Assembly: GCA_003138855.1 (NCBI GenBank)
Contig: PLHF01000154.1
Location: 1 to 34,449, forward strand
Direction of reading: 5' to 3'
Length of the DNA stretch: 34,449 bases
Source: Acidimicrobiaceae bacterium
Lineage (GTDB): Bacteria > Actinomycetota > Acidimicrobiia > Acidimicrobiales > RAAP-2
The notes beneath the pieces are model-generated. The model made no database searches. It worked only from the letters and a program-made list of their open reading frames with translations, and was not told the DNA's origin. The first letter of the stretch is position 1. Every line of letters begins with the position of its first letter. The position numbers and the translations under genes are program-made. Shown one piece after another: positions 1 through 8,031 of this stretch.

Positions 1-290
1 GCTAGGAACATCGGGGGAGATCTGAATGGCGCTGCAAACTGATGGCACAGTGAAAGGCCGCCGCCAAAAGGTGCCGAATCCGGTCAGAAGGATGAGGATT
101 CCGTGAGGCCGCACTGTACCCGTTGATCGGCGGTCACGTGCCCCAGATGTGACTTTCGCGCCAACGGAGCTGACCGCAAGGTGGATGCCGGCCGCTCTGC
201 CCCTGCTCCTCCCAACCGCTAGGGTGCACTGTGTTCTGACGCCGCGGACCTCACCCGAACCCACCGACCTCCCCGTAGAGTAGAGACTCG
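1..290. other. non-coding left edge
   Basis: No gene could be supported here. All frames on the + strand are closed within a few dozen codons; the longest start-to-stop run is a 26-codon ATG frame at 26, with no family resemblance. GC is lower than in the rest of the window. The last 15 bases contain TAGAGT (276-281), a plausible -10 box for the gene that starts at 291. Confidence 0.4.
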
Positions 291-788
291 ATGCCCGATC
301 TTCCGGCTACGACCCCGACGAGCACTTCGCCCTCAACCCCGCTGGCACAAGTCGGTGATGGAGACGGCGGGCATTCGGGCATGGTCCCCGAGACGGGCGG
401 CAGCCAATCGAAGAGGGTGGGGCTCGGCCTACTCCTCGTGCTGGTCGTGGCGGGTCTGGCGGTGTTGATCGTCTTCTTCGCCTTTGTGAGACATTGGGCG
501 GCGGTTCACACCGGAACTCTCAATGAGAGCGGTCCCTACTACGGATTCTGGTCCGGCTTCGGCTCCGACCTCGGTGAGGCGACCCTCATCACTGCAGTCG
601 GCATCGGGGTGTACACCGGTGTCCGTAAGGTCAACTGCCACACCAAGGGGTGTTGGAGGATCAGCCATCATGCACTAGAGGGCACTCCGTATCACTTGTG
701 CCGGCACCACCACCCGGATGTACCGACAAAGGGTGCTTCGCATGAGCAAATCCTTGAGCAGCATCGCAAGTATCTGGAAGCTCAATAG
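291..788 (+). CDS. small membrane protein with C-terminal Cys/His cluster
   Basis: A 165-residue protein of unknown function. Residues 1-40 are a Ser/Thr/Pro-rich, probably disordered tail. A strong membrane segment covers about 43-66, and a weaker hydrophobic stretch follows at about 94-112. The C-terminal part holds C116, C121, H126, H127, C137 and H139-H141, spaced as expected for one metal site (Cx4C, HH, CxHHH), followed by a charged helix. With one or two membrane passes this domain may sit on either face. There is no obvious Shine-Dalgarno. TAGAGT lies 9 nt upstream, which would suit a very short or absent leader. I recall similar short proteins in actinobacterial and phage genomes but cannot name a family. 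No operon partner is close. Confidence 0.7.
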   Translation: MPDLPATTPTSTSPSTPLAQVGDGDGGHSGMVPETGGSQSKRVGLGLLLVLVVAGLAVLIVFFAFVRHWAAVHTGTLNESGPYYGFWSGFGSDLGEATLITAVGIGVYTGVRKVNCHTKGCWRISHHALEGTPYHLCRHHHPDVPTKGASHEQILEQHRKYLEAQ

Positions 789-1032
789 GTAGCAGTATCT
801 GGGACAGCACCGGAGCGGTGGTGTCCACGGCTCTCCGTCTCCGGCTGGATGTCGCTCGACCTGTCGGTGCCGGATTCGCTACTGACCCAGGCCGAAAAGT
901 CATCCTGAGTTCAGCAGAACTGTCGTGTCGGCTTTCACCCGAGGGCACCGACCCGGGGCCCGTCGGAATGACCATTCGATCCTGCGCCAGGTGTGTGGCC
1001 GAACTGGGGGGCACCGAGCCGGCAAACTCGGG

Positions 1033-1893
1033 ATGTGGCGGAACGCGTTCCGTGGGGCACCGCGGATGAATTCGGTGCTGGGGATTCTCACCGCGGCGGT
1101 GCTGGTGGCGTCATGCAGCACCGTCCCCACGTCCACGAGCACGGTCTCCACTTCGTCTACTACGGAGACCGGTACCGCCGATGCTTCGGGAACGGTGTGG
1201 CTGTGTCGACCGGGCCTTGCGGCTGACCCCTGCACGGCAAACCTCACTGCCACGGTGGTCCACGCCGACGGGAAGAAGATCATCCAGCGGGCGATCCCGG
1301 CGAAGAATCCACCGATCGATTGCTTCTACGTCTATCCCACGGCGAGCGGGCAGACCACCGAGAACGCCAATCTCCACATTGAACCTGAGGAGATCGCAGT
1401 GGCCATCTCCCAGGCATCACGCTTCTCCCAGGTTTGTAAGGTGTATGCCCCCATGTACCCCCAGTTGACCTTGTCGGCGATAGGCGTCGGAGGGAAGAAG
1501 ATAGGTCCCCATGCTGCGGCGATCGCCTACCTGGGGCTGCTCGCCTCCTCGAAGGACTACCTGGCCCACGACAACCATGGGCGAGGTGTCGTCCTCATCG
1601 GTCACTCCCAAGGTGCCGCTCTGCTAATTCCCCTCATCCGACACGAGATCGACCCCACCCCTCCGATCAAGAGTCTCTTCGGAAGGGCCGGGGCCAGCCT
1701 CAGCGCCCAATCGGGAGTGGGGACGACGTCAGCGGGCAACTTGCAAGTGCTCTGCACCAACCCTGGCGATCACCGTCCCGTTGTCCACCAGGTACTCGAC
1801 CCGCGCTGGGGCCTCCATCTCGTCGACATCAACATCGCCCCGGGCAACCTGGTGAGCCTGCTGGGCGACCAATCGCGGGCTTATTCTCACTGA
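1033..1893 (+). CDS. DUF3089 alpha/beta-hydrolase lipoprotein, internally shortened
   Basis: A secreted lipoprotein of the DUF3089 family, a group of esterase-like alpha/beta hydrolases. I chose the ATG at 1033 because it supplies basic residues before the hydrophobic core and a lipobox ending VAS-C28. An ATG at 1066 is the alternative. Family landmarks visible in order are a WLCRPG start, DCFYVYPT, the nucleophile elbow GHSQG, LFGRAG, LQVLCTNPG and the terminal WGLHLVDIN with GNLV. About 50 residues that family members normally carry between the EIDP region and LFGR are absent. A second block of similar size between CTNPG and DHRPVV is also missing, both without loss of frame. The deleted parts include core strands, so the product may be inactive. 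The family call is firm; function is doubtful. Confidence 0.75.
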   Translation: MWRNAFRGAPRMNSVLGILTAAVLVASCSTVPTSTSTVSTSSTTETGTADASGTVWLCRPGLAADPCTANLTATVVHADGKKIIQRAIPAKNPPIDCFYVYPTASGQTTENANLHIEPEEIAVAISQASRFSQVCKVYAPMYPQLTLSAIGVGGKKIGPHAAAIAYLGLLASSKDYLAHDNHGRGVVLIGHSQGAALLIPLIRHEIDPTPPIKSLFGRAGASLSAQSGVGTTSAGNLQVLCTNPGDHRPVVHQVLDPRWGLHLVDINIAPGNLVSLLGDQSRAYSH

Positions 1894-2104
1894 CGCGGCC
1901 GACTGATCCCAGTGGCAATTCGCTGAAACGCTGCAGAACAACATGAACTGACCGTCCCGAACGTGCGGTGCGTGAACCTCGCGGTGGCAAGCACCCATTG
2001 ACCCGTACCTGGGGACAACTCGACCCGGAGCCGGTGATCAGGGGCAAGGGGCGCTGCGTCTCGTGCTCCGACATCTGGACCACCCGTGGGTGAGCCAGTC
2101 CGAA

Positions 2105-2299
2105 TTACTCGTCCTTGTAGTTGACAACAGAGGCGTCAGGCCCTGGGAAGAAGAGATCCTCATTTCCTGTGTCCCCCCACCGGACGAGGTACGGCGGCTC
2201 CCCGTTCTCGTGGCGAACCTCGAGCACCTCGCAGTCACGATCGGGCTGCCCCGCCCGATGTCCGCCGATCACGATCCGATCTCCGGCTTTCGCGTGCAT
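2105..2299 (-). CDS. DUF1918 domain protein
   Basis: A 64-residue protein matching the small actinobacterial DUF1918 family almost end to end. It opens with MHAKAGDRIVIGGH, then GQPDRDCEVLEVR, then PPYLVRWGDTG and LFFPGPDA, the usual landmarks. The fold is thought to be a small SH3-like barrel; its cellular role is unknown. An AAGGGGAG ribosome binding site sits about 5 nt before the ATG. It converges on the DUF3089 gene, with about 210 bp of non-coding sequence between the two stops. Confidence 0.9.
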   Translation of the reverse strand: MHAKAGDRIVIGGHRAGQPDRDCEVLEVRHENGEPPYLVRWGDTGNEDLFFPGPDASVVNYKDE

Positions 2300-2664
2300 T
2301 GTGGCTCCCCTTTTCGTCAGTACGACCTACCACCATGGTCATCCGCCGGCCACCCTTCCGCCAGAGCCACAAGTCACCGATCTGTCGACTCGCCACTCTC
2401 GCTGGCCTCGATCATTCATCCCGGCGTCGGGACCCGCCGGGTCAGGGGATGGCGGCGCGGCGTCACTGATCGCTAGGCGATCCCGAGTTCGACCACTGGG
2501 CTATTGGACCTATTGTGCTTCTGCCCCTGGGCATTGATTCCCACCGTGCAGCGTCGTCAGCTGGCTGGGCTCTTCCCGCCTCCATTCGTCCTGGACTGCG
2601 ATCACTGTCAGACGATCCCCACTACGTCTGGGGGGTTCTTCTGGGATGGGGATGCCGGGCCGGC
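2300..2664. other. non-coding stretch between DUF1918 and DUF1275 genes
   Basis: About 365 bp without a supportable gene. The open frames that cross it (for example near 2504-2860 on the + strand) have no start signal, mixed third-position composition and no recognisable motif. The right end of the interval lies just beyond the stop of the DUF1275 gene; the left end must hold the DUF1918 promoter and carries its ribosome binding site. No tRNA-like T-loop or strong terminator hairpin was seen. Confidence 0.4.
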
Positions 2665-3342
2665 CTACTCTCGGGCCCGCCTCCGACCGCCGCGTGTTTG
2701 CCAAGCCGCCACCCCCATCGCGGTCCCGACGAACCCGAGGGCTGCGACAACGCTTTGGGTGCCCAGAAGTGCCGTCGTAAGTGCGCCGAACGCCATCACC
2801 GCAATGGGGATCACGCCGAACCACCACCACCGATCCGAGCGGTCGTCGGCTGGTGACCTCATGATCATGCTGGTGGTCGACCCGGTGATGTATCCGGTGG
2901 TCAGGTACGGCAGTCCGATGCGCCTGGCCAGGGCTGCCTGCATGCCCATGGCCAAGGCGATCGGGGCGACGCCGAATGCCGGAGCGAGGTGGGTGGTCGA
3001 GACGATCACCGCGCAGACCGCCACGAGGACGAGCTCGAGCAAGACCGCGAGCGGGGTCCCGAGTGGCCAGAGCTCTCCGTGAGCGGCGTTTGGCAGGTAC
3101 CTGCCGGCGGCGGCCACGCCCAGAACGAAGCACGCGAGTGAGGTCAGCACTGCGACCGTGTTGATGGCACCGGAGTCCGTCACGCTGATCGCCAGGAGCA
3201 CGACCGTCCCGGTCTGGTTGGAGACAAACGTGCCGCCGATGTGGAGAAAGGCGGTCGCATCGAGGCCGCCCGCAGCCGCGGTGAGGAACAGGAGTGCAAT
3301 CGCCGCTTTTGGGTCGCGGTGCCAGGGTCCGACGGTGCTCAC
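2665..3342 (-). CDS. DUF1275 (YoaK-like) membrane protein
   Basis: A 225-residue polytopic membrane protein of the DUF1275 family (Bacillus YoaK is a member), with about six hydrophobic helices. Diagnostic stretches are GGLDATAFLHIGGTFVSNQTGTVV near the N terminus and the paired RIGLPYLTTGYITGSTTS, an internal pseudo-repeat typical of the family. The reading frame is open for a further 84 codons upstream, but that part overlaps the dehydrogenase gene in another frame and has Arg/Pro-rich shadow composition. I therefore place the start at the GTG at 3342, which begins Val-Ser-Thr with GAGAAG upstream. It lies 38 bp after the dehydrogenase stop, so the two are probably cotranscribed. The transported substrate is unknown. 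Confidence 0.85.
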   Translation of the reverse strand: MSTVGPWHRDPKAAIALLFLTAAAGGLDATAFLHIGGTFVSNQTGTVVLLAISVTDSGAINTVAVLTSLACFVLGVAAAGRYLPNAAHGELWPLGTPLAVLLELVLVAVCAVIVSTTHLAPAFGVAPIALAMGMQAALARRIGLPYLTTGYITGSTTSMIMRSPADDRSDRWWWFGVIPIAVMAFGALTTALLGTQSVVAALGFVGTAMGVAAWQTRGGRRRARE

Positions 3343-3380
3343 GACATGAGGCTTCTCGACGATTCCACGGCGATCTTCGA

Positions 3381-4553
3381 TCAGGGCCTGAGCACGGCCT
3401 TGACGACGCCGTCGGCGCGCCGGTCGAAGGCGCTGAAGAGCCGAGGGGCGTCTTCGAGGCTCCCGTGGTGCGACACGATGCGCCCGGGACGGGCACGTCC
3501 GGCGACGACGAGGTCCCGGAGCAGGGTCGTGTACCGGCGGTCGTGGGTGCGCCCGAATCTGACGCTCACTCCCTTGTCGAAGAACGTGGCCCACGGCACG
3601 GTGAGCGAACCGTCGGACCTTGCTTCGGCGACCGGGTGGAAATCGTGCGCCGTGTAGACACCGGCGATTCCGACACTGCCCGTCGGGTTGACCAAGCGTG
3701 CCAGGTCGGCGATGACCCCGGTCGGATCCTCACGAGCCAGGTCTGTCCGGTCCGTGGCCTGAAACCCGACCGCGTCGATCCCCGCCTGCACGCCGCCCAT
3801 CTGCTCCTCGCCCATCGGAAGGCCGGCCCGGCGCCGCAGCTCCTTGATCTGTTCCACAGGATCTCCCTCGGTGAAGTCAACCGGCACCGCTCCCAGCTCA
3901 CCTGCCTGGTCAAGCCGTACAGGCACCCGGTCGACGACGTAGACCTCCGCAGCACCCCTGAGGATGGCGGAATGGGCGGCGAGGAGGCCGATCGCCCCCG
4001 CGCCGAAGATGGCCACGGTGGAGGCGGGGGAGACCCCGGCGAGCTCGGTCGCGTGCCATCCGGTGACGAAGGCGTCGGCAAGTAGGACGAAGTCGTCCTC
4101 GCGGGCATCGCCGGGCTCGCCGGGCAACAAGACGCAATTGGCGTCGGCGAAGGGAACACGCAGCAGCTCGGCCTGGGCTCCCCGGTAGGGTCCCATCCCC
4201 GCATAGCCGTACGCTGCTCCGAATTCTCCGGGGCGGACCCGAAGGCACGCGGCGGAAAAGCCTCGGGCGCAGTTCACGCAAACCCCGCAGAACAGATGCG
4301 TTGGCACGACCACCCGATCCCCCTGATTCACCATCGAGACGGCCTTGCCCACCGATTCGACGACACCGAGCGGCTCGTGGCCGAGCACCAGGCCCGGCTT
4401 TGCTCCCACCCGTCCGTCGTACATGTGGAGGTCGGTGCCGCAGATGGCGCTCGATGTGATCCGCACCACCACGTCGGTGGGCGCTTCGATCACCGCATCC
4501 GGGACCTGTTCTACCCCCACCCGCCTCGTGTCCTCGAACACCACTGCTCTCAT
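3381..4553 (-). CDS. zinc-dependent alcohol / formaldehyde dehydrogenase (MDR family)
   Basis: A 390-residue medium-chain dehydrogenase, expected to oxidise an alcohol or aldehyde adduct with NAD in the cytoplasm. Catalytic zinc ligands are in the CGTDLHMYDG segment and GHEPLGVVESVG. The structural zinc loop has four cysteines, C-x2-C-x2-C-x7-C, in CGVCVNCARGFSAAC. The Rossmann motif is GAGAIG followed by an acidic VVDR, which favours NAD over NADP. The order of segments, including PFADANC and a TGWHA stretch, resembles the glutathione-independent formaldehyde-dehydrogenase-like branch. The start is the ATG at 4553, preceded by GGGAGGGAGAGG; an upstream start at 4577 is less likely. An IS3 remnant ends about 20 bp upstream, so the native promoter may have been altered. 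The DUF1275 gene follows. Confidence 0.88.
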   Translation of the reverse strand: MRAVVFEDTRRVGVEQVPDAVIEAPTDVVVRITSSAICGTDLHMYDGRVGAKPGLVLGHEPLGVVESVGKAVSMVNQGDRVVVPTHLFCGVCVNCARGFSAACLRVRPGEFGAAYGYAGMGPYRGAQAELLRVPFADANCVLLPGEPGDAREDDFVLLADAFVTGWHATELAGVSPASTVAIFGAGAIGLLAAHSAILRGAAEVYVVDRVPVRLDQAGELGAVPVDFTEGDPVEQIKELRRRAGLPMGEEQMGGVQAGIDAVGFQATDRTDLAREDPTGVIADLARLVNPTGSVGIAGVYTAHDFHPVAEARSDGSLTVPWATFFDKGVSVRFGRTHDRRYTTLLRDLVVAGRARPGRIVSHHGSLEDAPRLFSAFDRRADGVVKAVLRP

Positions 4554-4573
4554 GGCCTCTCCCTCCCGCCCGG

Positions 4574-4923
4574 TCAACCCTTACGAGCCTCACGTCCCGG
4601 ATGCCGGCCGGGTTTGATCCGGTTCGACGGACAGGCCGCTTGAGTTGATGATGCCGCGAGGCGGTCGGCCTCGCGATGAAGAGCTTCCCACGCCGCGGGG
4701 CTGCAGCAGTCGACCGAGCTGTGAAGCCGGCGGACGTTGTACCAACCCTCGATGTAGTCGAACACCGCCGGGTGCAGTCCCTTGCGGGTCGGCCAGGCTC
4801 GGGGCTCGATCAGTTCACGCTTGAGCGTGGCACAGAAGGTCTCGGCCACGGCGTTCTCCCAGGCACCCACATTCGCACCACCGTCTCACTGAGATCGAAG
4901 TCCCTGGCCACGTGGCCGATACA
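4574..4923 (-). pseudogene. IS3-family transposase remnant (internally deleted orfA/orfB)
   Basis: The 4574-4870 part encodes the C-terminal end of an IS3-family OrfB integrase: ENAVAETFCATLKRELI, then FDYIEGWYNVRRLHSSVD and CSPAAWE, with the last catalytic Glu (AE) of the DDE core. The first two catalytic Asp regions are absent. Directly upstream, 4864-4923 encodes IGHVARDFDLSETVVRMWV in another frame, which looks like the helix-turn-helix of OrfA. The middle of the element, the rest of orfA and most of orfB, has therefore been deleted. Terminal repeats could not be identified. It cannot make a working transposase. It lies immediately upstream of the dehydrogenase gene. Confidence 0.8.
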
Positions 4924-5006
4924 GCTTGCTAAAGATCTCGGCGCTACTGTCGATTCAGTTCGTAGAGTCCGGAGCAATACACAGCCACCGAGTCGGAGGT
5001 CGGCGA

Positions 5007-5174
5007 ATGAGCGAACCTGAAGCGTTTCGTATATGTCCCCATTGTGGATCGCAGGAGGTGCCGAAACTGATCGTGCGCTCAGCTGGGATGTCCGGCAGTG
5101 GGTCGAGCTGGCGGTGCCGTGCTTGCGACCGCGACTGGTCAGACGCGGAGTACCACCACCTCCGGGCGTCGTAA
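5007..5174 (+). CDS. small zinc-ribbon protein
   Basis: A 55-residue protein starting at an ATG with GGAGG about 8 nt upstream. Two cysteine knuckles, CPHC (10 and 13) and CRAC (37 and 40), are separated by 23 residues containing a conserved-looking WRC. This is the layout of a single zinc ribbon. The tail DRDWSDAEYHHLRAS is polar. An open frame upstream to 4926 lacks a good initiation site. Single zinc ribbons of this size may bind DNA, RNA or a partner protein; the role here is unknown. It sits beside the IS3 remnant. A CCGGG/CCCGG hairpin overlaps its stop codon. Confidence 0.7.
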   Translation: MSEPEAFRICPHCGSQEVPKLIVRSAGMSGSGSSWRCRACDRDWSDAEYHHLRAS

Positions 5175-5242
5175 CACCCGGATACCCGGCCCAAGGGCCG
5201 CAACACCTATTCGCCGCTTCGCTCAAGGTACCTAACAGCCCG

Positions 5243-5263
5243 GGCAGCTGCTCCCGAGCTGCC
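5243..5263. terminator. hairpin between convergent genes
   Basis: GGCAGCT (5243-5249) and AGCTGCC (5257-5263) form a 7-bp perfect stem with a 7-nt loop, between the zinc-ribbon gene and the esterase gene, which converge here. There is no T-run on either side, as is common in high-GC actinobacteria. Confidence 0.4.
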
Positions 5264-5321
5264 GGAGCTGCCGGAGGTGCCAAGGTCCCTGGCGACACCC
5301 GGGTCATCCGCTCTGCCGGCC

Positions 5322-6368
5322 TCACCGGGCCAGGTGGTGCCCCTCGAAGAAGCGGAGCATCAGACCCGTGGCGTCGATCTGGTCGGTGGTCGGGCCGTAG
5401 TTGGCCACCGGGAGGGTGATGGGGGAGCCGGGCCAGGTATGGCCGCCACCGACCACTGTGTAGAGGACGACGGCGCTGCCCGTCCAACAGCCGGCCCACG
5501 AGCGCCGGATCACCTGAGAGGCCGGTCGGAGGAGTTTCGGAACAGGGGAGCAGTCGTCCAGGGCGGCCCACTGGGCCAGGTTCTGCTCCACCCCGATGAC
5601 GTGCACGCCGGGGAGCGCGACCCCGGTGCCGCCGGACGCGTAGGCCACGATCGGATCCGCCGTGCCGTGGAAGGCGATCACCGAGATCGGCCCGGTGCAC
5701 GGTCGGAGCAGGAACTCGGCAGCCACCAGGCCGATCGCCGCGATCCGGTCCGACGCGGTGCATGCGGCGATGGCCGCGAACTCCGATCCCAGGGAGATCC
5801 CGGCAGCGTAGATGCGGGCGCCGTCGACGCAGTAGCGGGCCGAGAGGTCGGTGATGAGGGCCGACACGAAGGCCAGGTCGGCGGTGGCGGCGCCGGGAAG
5901 GGAGAGCTGCCACTGCCCGGACACGGCATCGGGGGTGGCCACGAGAAAGCCGGCGCGGGACGCCCGCCTGGGCATCTGGGTGTAAATGGACGTCTGGACG
6001 GCGTCGGAGCCGCTTCCGTGGAACAGGAGGATCAGCGGGGTCGGCATCGTTGGCCGGTAGCCGGCGGGGACGGCCAGCCGGTAGCTGCGGGCGAGGCCGT
6101 CCACCTGCAGCGACTGGACGACGTCCCCGGTGGGGGTGGCGGTGGCTCCCGGCCCGGGCACCGGCACGCGGCCGCACCCCGATGGCCGCGAGGTGGCGCC
6201 GGCCGGAGCCACGGAGGCCGATGCGCTGCTCGTCGTGCCGCGGCCGGCCGGCGCGGCCGGCCCGGGCCCCGTCGCCGCGACGGCGGCCACCGCAATGCCG
6301 AGGGCCGCCAGGGCGACCACCACCACCACCACCACCACCACCACCGCTGTCCGTCGGCGCCCCTTCAT
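5322..6368 (-). CDS. secreted LpqC / polyhydroxybutyrate-depolymerase-like esterase
   Basis: A 348-residue exported or membrane-anchored alpha/beta hydrolase. After MKGRRR comes a hydrophobic segment made largely of ten consecutive valines, then an Ala/Gly/Pro-rich linker to about residue 80. The catalytic domain shows the oxyanion motif LLFHGSGSDA, nucleophile Ser192 in AGISLGS, Asp238 in FHGTADP and His310 in GGGHTWPGS, a complete triad. Several cysteines could form disulfides outside the cell. Relatives (LpqC, PhaZ and feruloyl-esterase types) hydrolyse polyester or aromatic ester bonds; the substrate here is unknown. The start at 6368 is the first Met before the basic and hydrophobic signal region. 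It lies 55 bp after the aldehyde dehydrogenase, so cotranscription is likely. Confidence 0.88.
   Translation of the reverse strand: MKGRRRTAVVVVVVVVVVALAALGIAVAAVAATGPGPAAPAGRGTTSSASASVAPAGATSRPSGCGRVPVPGPGATATPTGDVVQSLQVDGLARSYRLAVPAGYRPTMPTPLILLFHGSGSDAVQTSIYTQMPRRASRAGFLVATPDAVSGQWQLSLPGAATADLAFVSALITDLSARYCVDGARIYAAGISLGSEFAAIAACTASDRIAAIGLVAAEFLLRPCTGPISVIAFHGTADPIVAYASGGTGVALPGVHVIGVEQNLAQWAALDDCSPVPKLLRPASQVIRRSWAGCWTGSAVVLYTVVGGGHTWPGSPITLPVANYGPTTDQIDATGLMLRFFEGHHLAR
6316..6345. repeat. (ACC)10 trinucleotide microsatellite inside the signal segment
   Basis: Ten perfect ACC units on the + strand (GGT on the coding strand, read as GTG codons) encode the Val10 run in the membrane segment of the esterase. 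Slippage by whole units would lengthen or shorten this segment without shifting the frame. Confidence 0.95.
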
Positions 6369-6423
6369 CGGACTCTCTGCTGCGACCTGTTCCGACCGGC
6401 CCACCACCAGGCCGGCCGGGGCG

Positions 6424-7869
6424 CTACGAGACGAGCCCGGCGGTGTTGATGTTGAGGCCGTCGGCACCCTTGGAACGGTGGACCACCTGGACCTCGGTGA
6501 ACTCGGCCAGGCCCCAGGGGCCGTTCTCGACGCCCAGCCCGCTCCATTTGAAGCCGCCGAACGGTTGCTGCGGCGCCAGGGCGAGGTGGGTGTTGACCCA
6601 CGCCGTGCCGCACTCGAGCCGGCCCGCAACCTCGGCCGCACGATCGCTGTCGGCGCCCCAGACCGAGCCCGACAGCCCGAAGTGGGTGGCGTTGGCCCGC
6701 TCCACCACGTCGTCGACGTCCCGGTACGAGATCACCGGCAGGGCGGGTCCGAACTGCTCCTCGTCGACGATGCGGGTGCCGTCCGACAGGCCGGTCAGGA
6801 TGGTCGGCTCGAAGAAGTAGCCGGGCCGGTCCATGGCGTGCCCTCCGGTTGCAGCTCTCGCCCCATGGGTGAGCGCGTCGGCCACCAGTTCCTGCACCCG
6901 CTCGAACTGCGGCGCGTTGTTGATCGGGCCGAGCTTGGAGTCGGCTTCGGTCCCCTCGCCCACCTTGATCGACGAGGCCTGGGCGGCGAGGCCGTCGACC
7001 ACGTCGTCGTAGAGGGCCTCGGGAACGTAGACGCGCTTGATCGCCGAGCACACCTGCCCGTTGTTGTTGAAAGCGCCGGCGAAGATGGCCTTGCTCACCA
7101 CGGCCGGGTCGGCATCGTCGAGCACGATGGCCGGGTCGTTGCCGCCGAGCTCGAGGGTGACCCGCTTGAGGTCCGGGGCGGCCGACTGGGCGACCAGCTT
7201 TCCGGTCTCGATGGAGCCGGTGAAGCTGATCTTGCGAGGGACCGGGTGCCCGGTCATCCACGCCCCGAGCTGGTCGCCGCCGCTGACGACGTTGATCACA
7301 CCGGGGGGCACGACGTCACGCAGCAGCTCTGCCACCTTCAGCGTGGTGAGGGGCGTGAAGGGCGAGGGCTTGAGCACCAGTGTGTTCCCGGCCAGCAGGG
7401 CGGGCGCGATCTTCCAGAACGCCAAGGTGAGCGGGAAGTTCCACGGCGTGATGGCCGCCACTACGCCGACCGGCCTGCGCACCACCTCGACCAGGGCCTC
7501 TCCGTCGTCCTGGATCACGTGGGGCGGCGTCTCCAGGTTGGCGAAGTACTGGCACCAGATGGCCGAGGCGAAGACCTCGATATGGGCGTCGCCGAGCGGC
7601 TTGCCCTGCTCGGCCGTGAGGATGGGGGCGAGCTCGGCCGACGACTCGAGCAGGACGTCGGCCATACTCACGAGGACCGCCCGCCTGGCAGCCTCGTCCG
7701 CCTTCCAGTCCCGCTGGGCCTTGGAGGCGGCATCGAATGCGGCGTCGAGCTGCTCGGTGCTGCACTCGGGGGCGTGGGCGAACACCTCGCCGTTGGCCGG
7801 ATTGACCACGCCGAACGAGTCCGCCGCCGGCACCGTGTCCCCCCCGATCGTCATGACAAAGTCGGACAT
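6424..7869 (-). CDS. NAD(P)-dependent aldehyde dehydrogenase
   Basis: A full-length 481-residue aldehyde dehydrogenase that oxidises an aldehyde to the acid in the cytoplasm. Visible landmarks are the oxyanion Asn144 in TPWNFPL, the coenzyme-binding LKPSPFTP, the FTGS turn, general base Glu240 in LELGGNDP, nucleophile Cys274 in GQVCSAIKR and the C-terminal EEQFGPALPV and PFGGFKWSG segments. The specific substrate cannot be read from sequence. The start ATG at 7869 has GGGGGA upstream and a credible promoter (7907-7936). It is separated from the MMPL gene by a hairpin and followed by the esterase gene. A joint role in releasing and oxidising an alcohol or aldehyde is possible but inferred. Confidence 0.95.
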   Translation of the reverse strand: MSDFVMTIGGDTVPAADSFGVVNPANGEVFAHAPECSTEQLDAAFDAASKAQRDWKADEAARRAVLVSMADVLLESSAELAPILTAEQGKPLGDAHIEVFASAIWCQYFANLETPPHVIQDDGEALVEVVRRPVGVVAAITPWNFPLTLAFWKIAPALLAGNTLVLKPSPFTPLTTLKVAELLRDVVPPGVINVVSGGDQLGAWMTGHPVPRKISFTGSIETGKLVAQSAAPDLKRVTLELGGNDPAIVLDDADPAVVSKAIFAGAFNNNGQVCSAIKRVYVPEALYDDVVDGLAAQASSIKVGEGTEADSKLGPINNAPQFERVQELVADALTHGARAATGGHAMDRPGYFFEPTILTGLSDGTRIVDEEQFGPALPVISYRDVDDVVERANATHFGLSGSVWGADSDRAAEVAGRLECGTAWVNTHLALAPQQPFGGFKWSGLGVENGPWGLAEFTEVQVVHRSKGADGLNINTAGLVS

Positions 7870-7906
7870 ACAATTCCCCCGTCCTCGGTGATTAGGTTCT
7901 CTGTGA

Positions 7907-7936
7907 AGCTAAGACTCGGCCCACCCCCGTTGTCAA
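7907..7936 (-). promoter_or_regulatory. sigma70-type promoter of the aldehyde dehydrogenase
   Basis: Read on the minus strand, TTGACA (7936-7931) and TTAGCT (7912-7907) are separated by 18 nt. The predicted start near 7900 gives a leader of about 30 nt before the ATG at 7869. Confidence 0.5.
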
Positions 7937-7995
7937 GGGTGCCGGCGCACCCCTGGGCCACCGGAACGGTTGGTGCAGGCCGGTCCGGCCGGCGG

Positions 7996-8023
7996 CGGAC
8001 CTGCCGTGAGCCCGGCAGGTCCG
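7996..8023 (-). terminator. hairpin after the MMPL gene
   Basis: CGGACCTGCCG (7996-8006) pairs perfectly with CGGCAGGTCCG (8013-8023) around a 6-nt loop, 8 bp beyond the MMPL stop codon. No U-tract follows, so this is a strong stem-only terminator or 3'-end stabiliser. Confidence 0.6.
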
Positions 8024-8031
8024 AGGAGAGG

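Noticed and set aside
2470-2530. Possible tRNA T-loop GAGTTCGACC
   Set aside because: No acceptor stem or anticodon arm could be folded around it.
6316-6345. Repeat run considered as CRISPR
   Set aside because: A pure trinucleotide run inside a coding sequence, with no spacers.
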